The position numbers and the translations under genes were made by a program. This document shows, piece by piece, positions 62,972 through 64,000 of a stretch of DNA of 64,000 nucleotides. Within the stretch, counting starts at the first letter, position 1. The number at the start of each line of letters is the position of its first letter. Below the pieces are notes generated by a model. The model ran no database searches and was not told where the DNA came from. It was given only the letters and a program-made list of their open reading frames with translations. The stretch is from DATFVA01 sp963764235. GTDB lineage: Bacteria; Bacteroidota; Ignavibacteria; Ignavibacteriales; Ignavibacteriaceae. The stretch is from the NCBI GenBank assembly GCA_963764235.1, contig CAVXRO010000014.1:682001-746000 (forward strand), in the 5' to 3' direction.

Positions 62972-63598
62972 TTATCTGATCTCCTTCTTCTCTAAAGAAT
63001 TAATTTCTTCAAGAATATCATTATGAATCTCTTCAATTGATTTCATTCCGTTTATAACTTTCATCCTGCTGTTCTGATCGGCAATAAACAAGTAGCCTGC
63101 CCTTACTCTCTCATAGAAGGATGTTTCAGATACCTCAATCCTGTCGGGATCAAAATTCCGCATCAGTTTCTTTCTTCTTTCGGCTTCTTCAACCGTAATA
63201 TCAATGAAGAAAGTCAGATCGGGAATAGTCCCGCCGATAGCCAGGCTATTTATATGATTTACAGATTCTATATCAATACCACGGCCGAAGCCCTGGTAAG
63301 CGGTTGTGGAATCATGGAATCGATCCGAAATTACATAGATTCCCTCATTAAGATAAGGTCTAATTTTTTCCCTGACAAGCTGGGCCCGTGCTGCAGAGAA
63401 CAGGAATATTTCCGTTTCCATTACCATATGATAGTTTTTTTTATCCAGAAGTATCGAGCGTACAAGCTCGGAAATTTCTGTTCCTCCCGGCTCGCGTATA
63501 ATCTCAACTCTTTTATCCTGGTCAGTAAAATATTTCTTCAGCAGCTCAACCTGAGTGGATTTTCCGCAGAAGTCGATTCCTTCGAAGGTTATAAACAT
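62972..63598 (-). CDS. tmk: Thymidylate kinase
   Basis: Phosphorylates dTMP to dTDP. 208 residues, the typical length. P-loop FEGIDFCGKST at residues 4-14, the DRFHDST motif near 92, and a lid region around RNFDPDRIE. The P-loop has Phe-Cys where Gly-Ala or similar is more usual, but Gly-Lys-Ser/Thr is kept. It overlaps nothing and precedes ctpA. Start at the ATG at 63598; upstream GGAG lies about 10 bases away. Confidence 0.92.
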   Translation of the reverse strand: MFITFEGIDFCGKSTQVELLKKYFTDQDKRVEIIREPGGTEISELVRSILLDKKNYHMVMETEIFLFSAARAQLVREKIRPYLNEGIYVISDRFHDSTTAYQGFGRGIDIESVNHINSLAIGGTIPDLTFFIDITVEEAERRKKLMRNFDPDRIEVSETSFYERVRAGYLFIADQNSRMKVINGMKSIEEIHNDILEEINSLEKKEIR

Positions 63599-63616
63599 AA
63601 AGGAAAGTCTCCAGAT

Positions 63617-64000
63617 TCAATTAAATTTTTTGATGATATATCTTAATCTTTCCGGCTTGATATATTCGAGAGTGGTATTTTCAGGAACGTTTACCTTCGG
63701 CACAATGCTCCCCAGGGTATCAAGAACTATATCCCGATAATTAACATATGCTTTTATCCTGCTCTTGTCCATTTTTCCCAACAGATCGATTCCTGCTCTT
63801 ACCCCTACTGATATCTTATTAGGCAGCAGTACAACCTGTCTGTCTACAGGTAGATCGATGATCTGAATATCAACATCATCAAAATTCTTATCTACTATTT
63901 TCTGGACATTAAGGTAAACCTGGACCTCTCTGTCCTTATAAATCACTCCCGGCAAATCCTCAAGCTGAACCTGGCCCCTGAAGGAGTCATCGAGTTTCCC
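63617..64000 (-). CDS. YbbR-domain protein, partial (5' end outside window)
   Basis: The frame is open from the window edge at 64000 to a stop at 63617, about 127 residues of the C-terminal part. It contains YbbR-like strands (VVLLPNKISVGVRAGIDLL, YVNYRDIVLDTLGSIVP, NVPENTTLEYIKPERLRYI). YbbR proteins are periplasmic or surface-exposed regulators of diadenylate cyclase (CdaR), and here the N-terminal anchor is cut off. A TTG at 63955 is only an internal codon. Upstream of tmk with 18 bases between. Confidence 0.8.
   Translation of the reverse strand, partial: GKLDDSFRGQVQLEDLPGVIYKDREVQVYLNVQKIVDKNFDDVDIQIIDLPVDRQVVLLPNKISVGVRAGIDLLGKMDKSRIKAYVNYRDIVLDTLGSIVPKVNVPENTTLEYIKPERLRYIIKKFN

Overview
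The window reads as a chromosomal segment of a member of the Bacteroidota/Chlorobiota group, most likely an Ignavibacteria-type bacterium. This is an inference from gene content: a type IX secretion C-terminal sorting domain, an alternative complex III operon joined to an A2-type haem-copper oxidase, a glycogen-phosphorylase-like enzyme of the DUF3417 type, an eIF2B-like MtnA and moderate-to-low GC. I see no phage, insertion sequence or CRISPR array. Genes are dense, and nearly all lie on the minus strand except a block at 27.7-36.5 kb.

Layout. 1-4.8 kb: 5'-half of chorismate synthase, an HtrA/DegP protease, RecO, MtnA and a PfkB kinase. 4.9-9 kb: a Nudix hydrolase and a very large predicted outer-membrane protein. 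9-18.2 kb: a MacAB-TolC-like export locus (tolC, adaptor, ATPase and two permeases, all minus). Nearby are a divergent third permease that is a close paralogue of one of these, and a lipid-kinase/phosphoesterase pair. 18.4-24.4 kb: CCA-adding enzyme, AI-2E family permease, a polytopic gluzincin-like protein with a TPR-like tail, and MurA. 24.5-27.2 kb: a transmembrane Ser/Thr kinase with a YCF48-like propeller, overlapping a PP2C phosphatase. 27.2-29 kb: a small helical protein, tRNA-Leu(UAG) and a long non-coding stretch carrying a degenerate 11-bp tandem repeat. 29-36.5 kb (plus): tig-clpP, a secreted serine hydrolase, a vWA/MoxR pair and a glycosyltransferase. 36.7-42.3 kb: alpha-glucan phosphorylase and a type IX secreted protein.

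42.5-57.4 kb is one compact minus-strand respiratory operon. In transcription order it runs actA (pentahaem), a small Tat-like protein, actB, actC, a fused actD-actE, actF, a monohaem cytochrome c, a SCO copper chaperone, coxA, coxC, coxD, coxB, ctaB and a polytopic cytochrome c. Together they would move electrons from quinol through alternative complex III and cytochrome c to an A2-type oxygen reductase. The 3' part of actB, all of actC and the 5' end of actD are cut by about fifteen single-base indels within about 2.3 kb, and coxD carries one more. The protein between the indels is well conserved and the gene junctions are intact, so poor local sequence quality is the leading explanation. 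57.9-64 kb: GlcF/GlcD glycolate oxidase subunits, a small zinc-ribbon membrane protein, a CtpA-type protease, thymidylate kinase and the 3' end of a YbbR-domain protein.

Most interesting leads: the kinase-propeller/PP2C pair, the membrane gluzincin, the MtnA-PfkB overlap, the ActD-ActE fusion with the extra cytochromes, and the 11-bp non-coding repeat.
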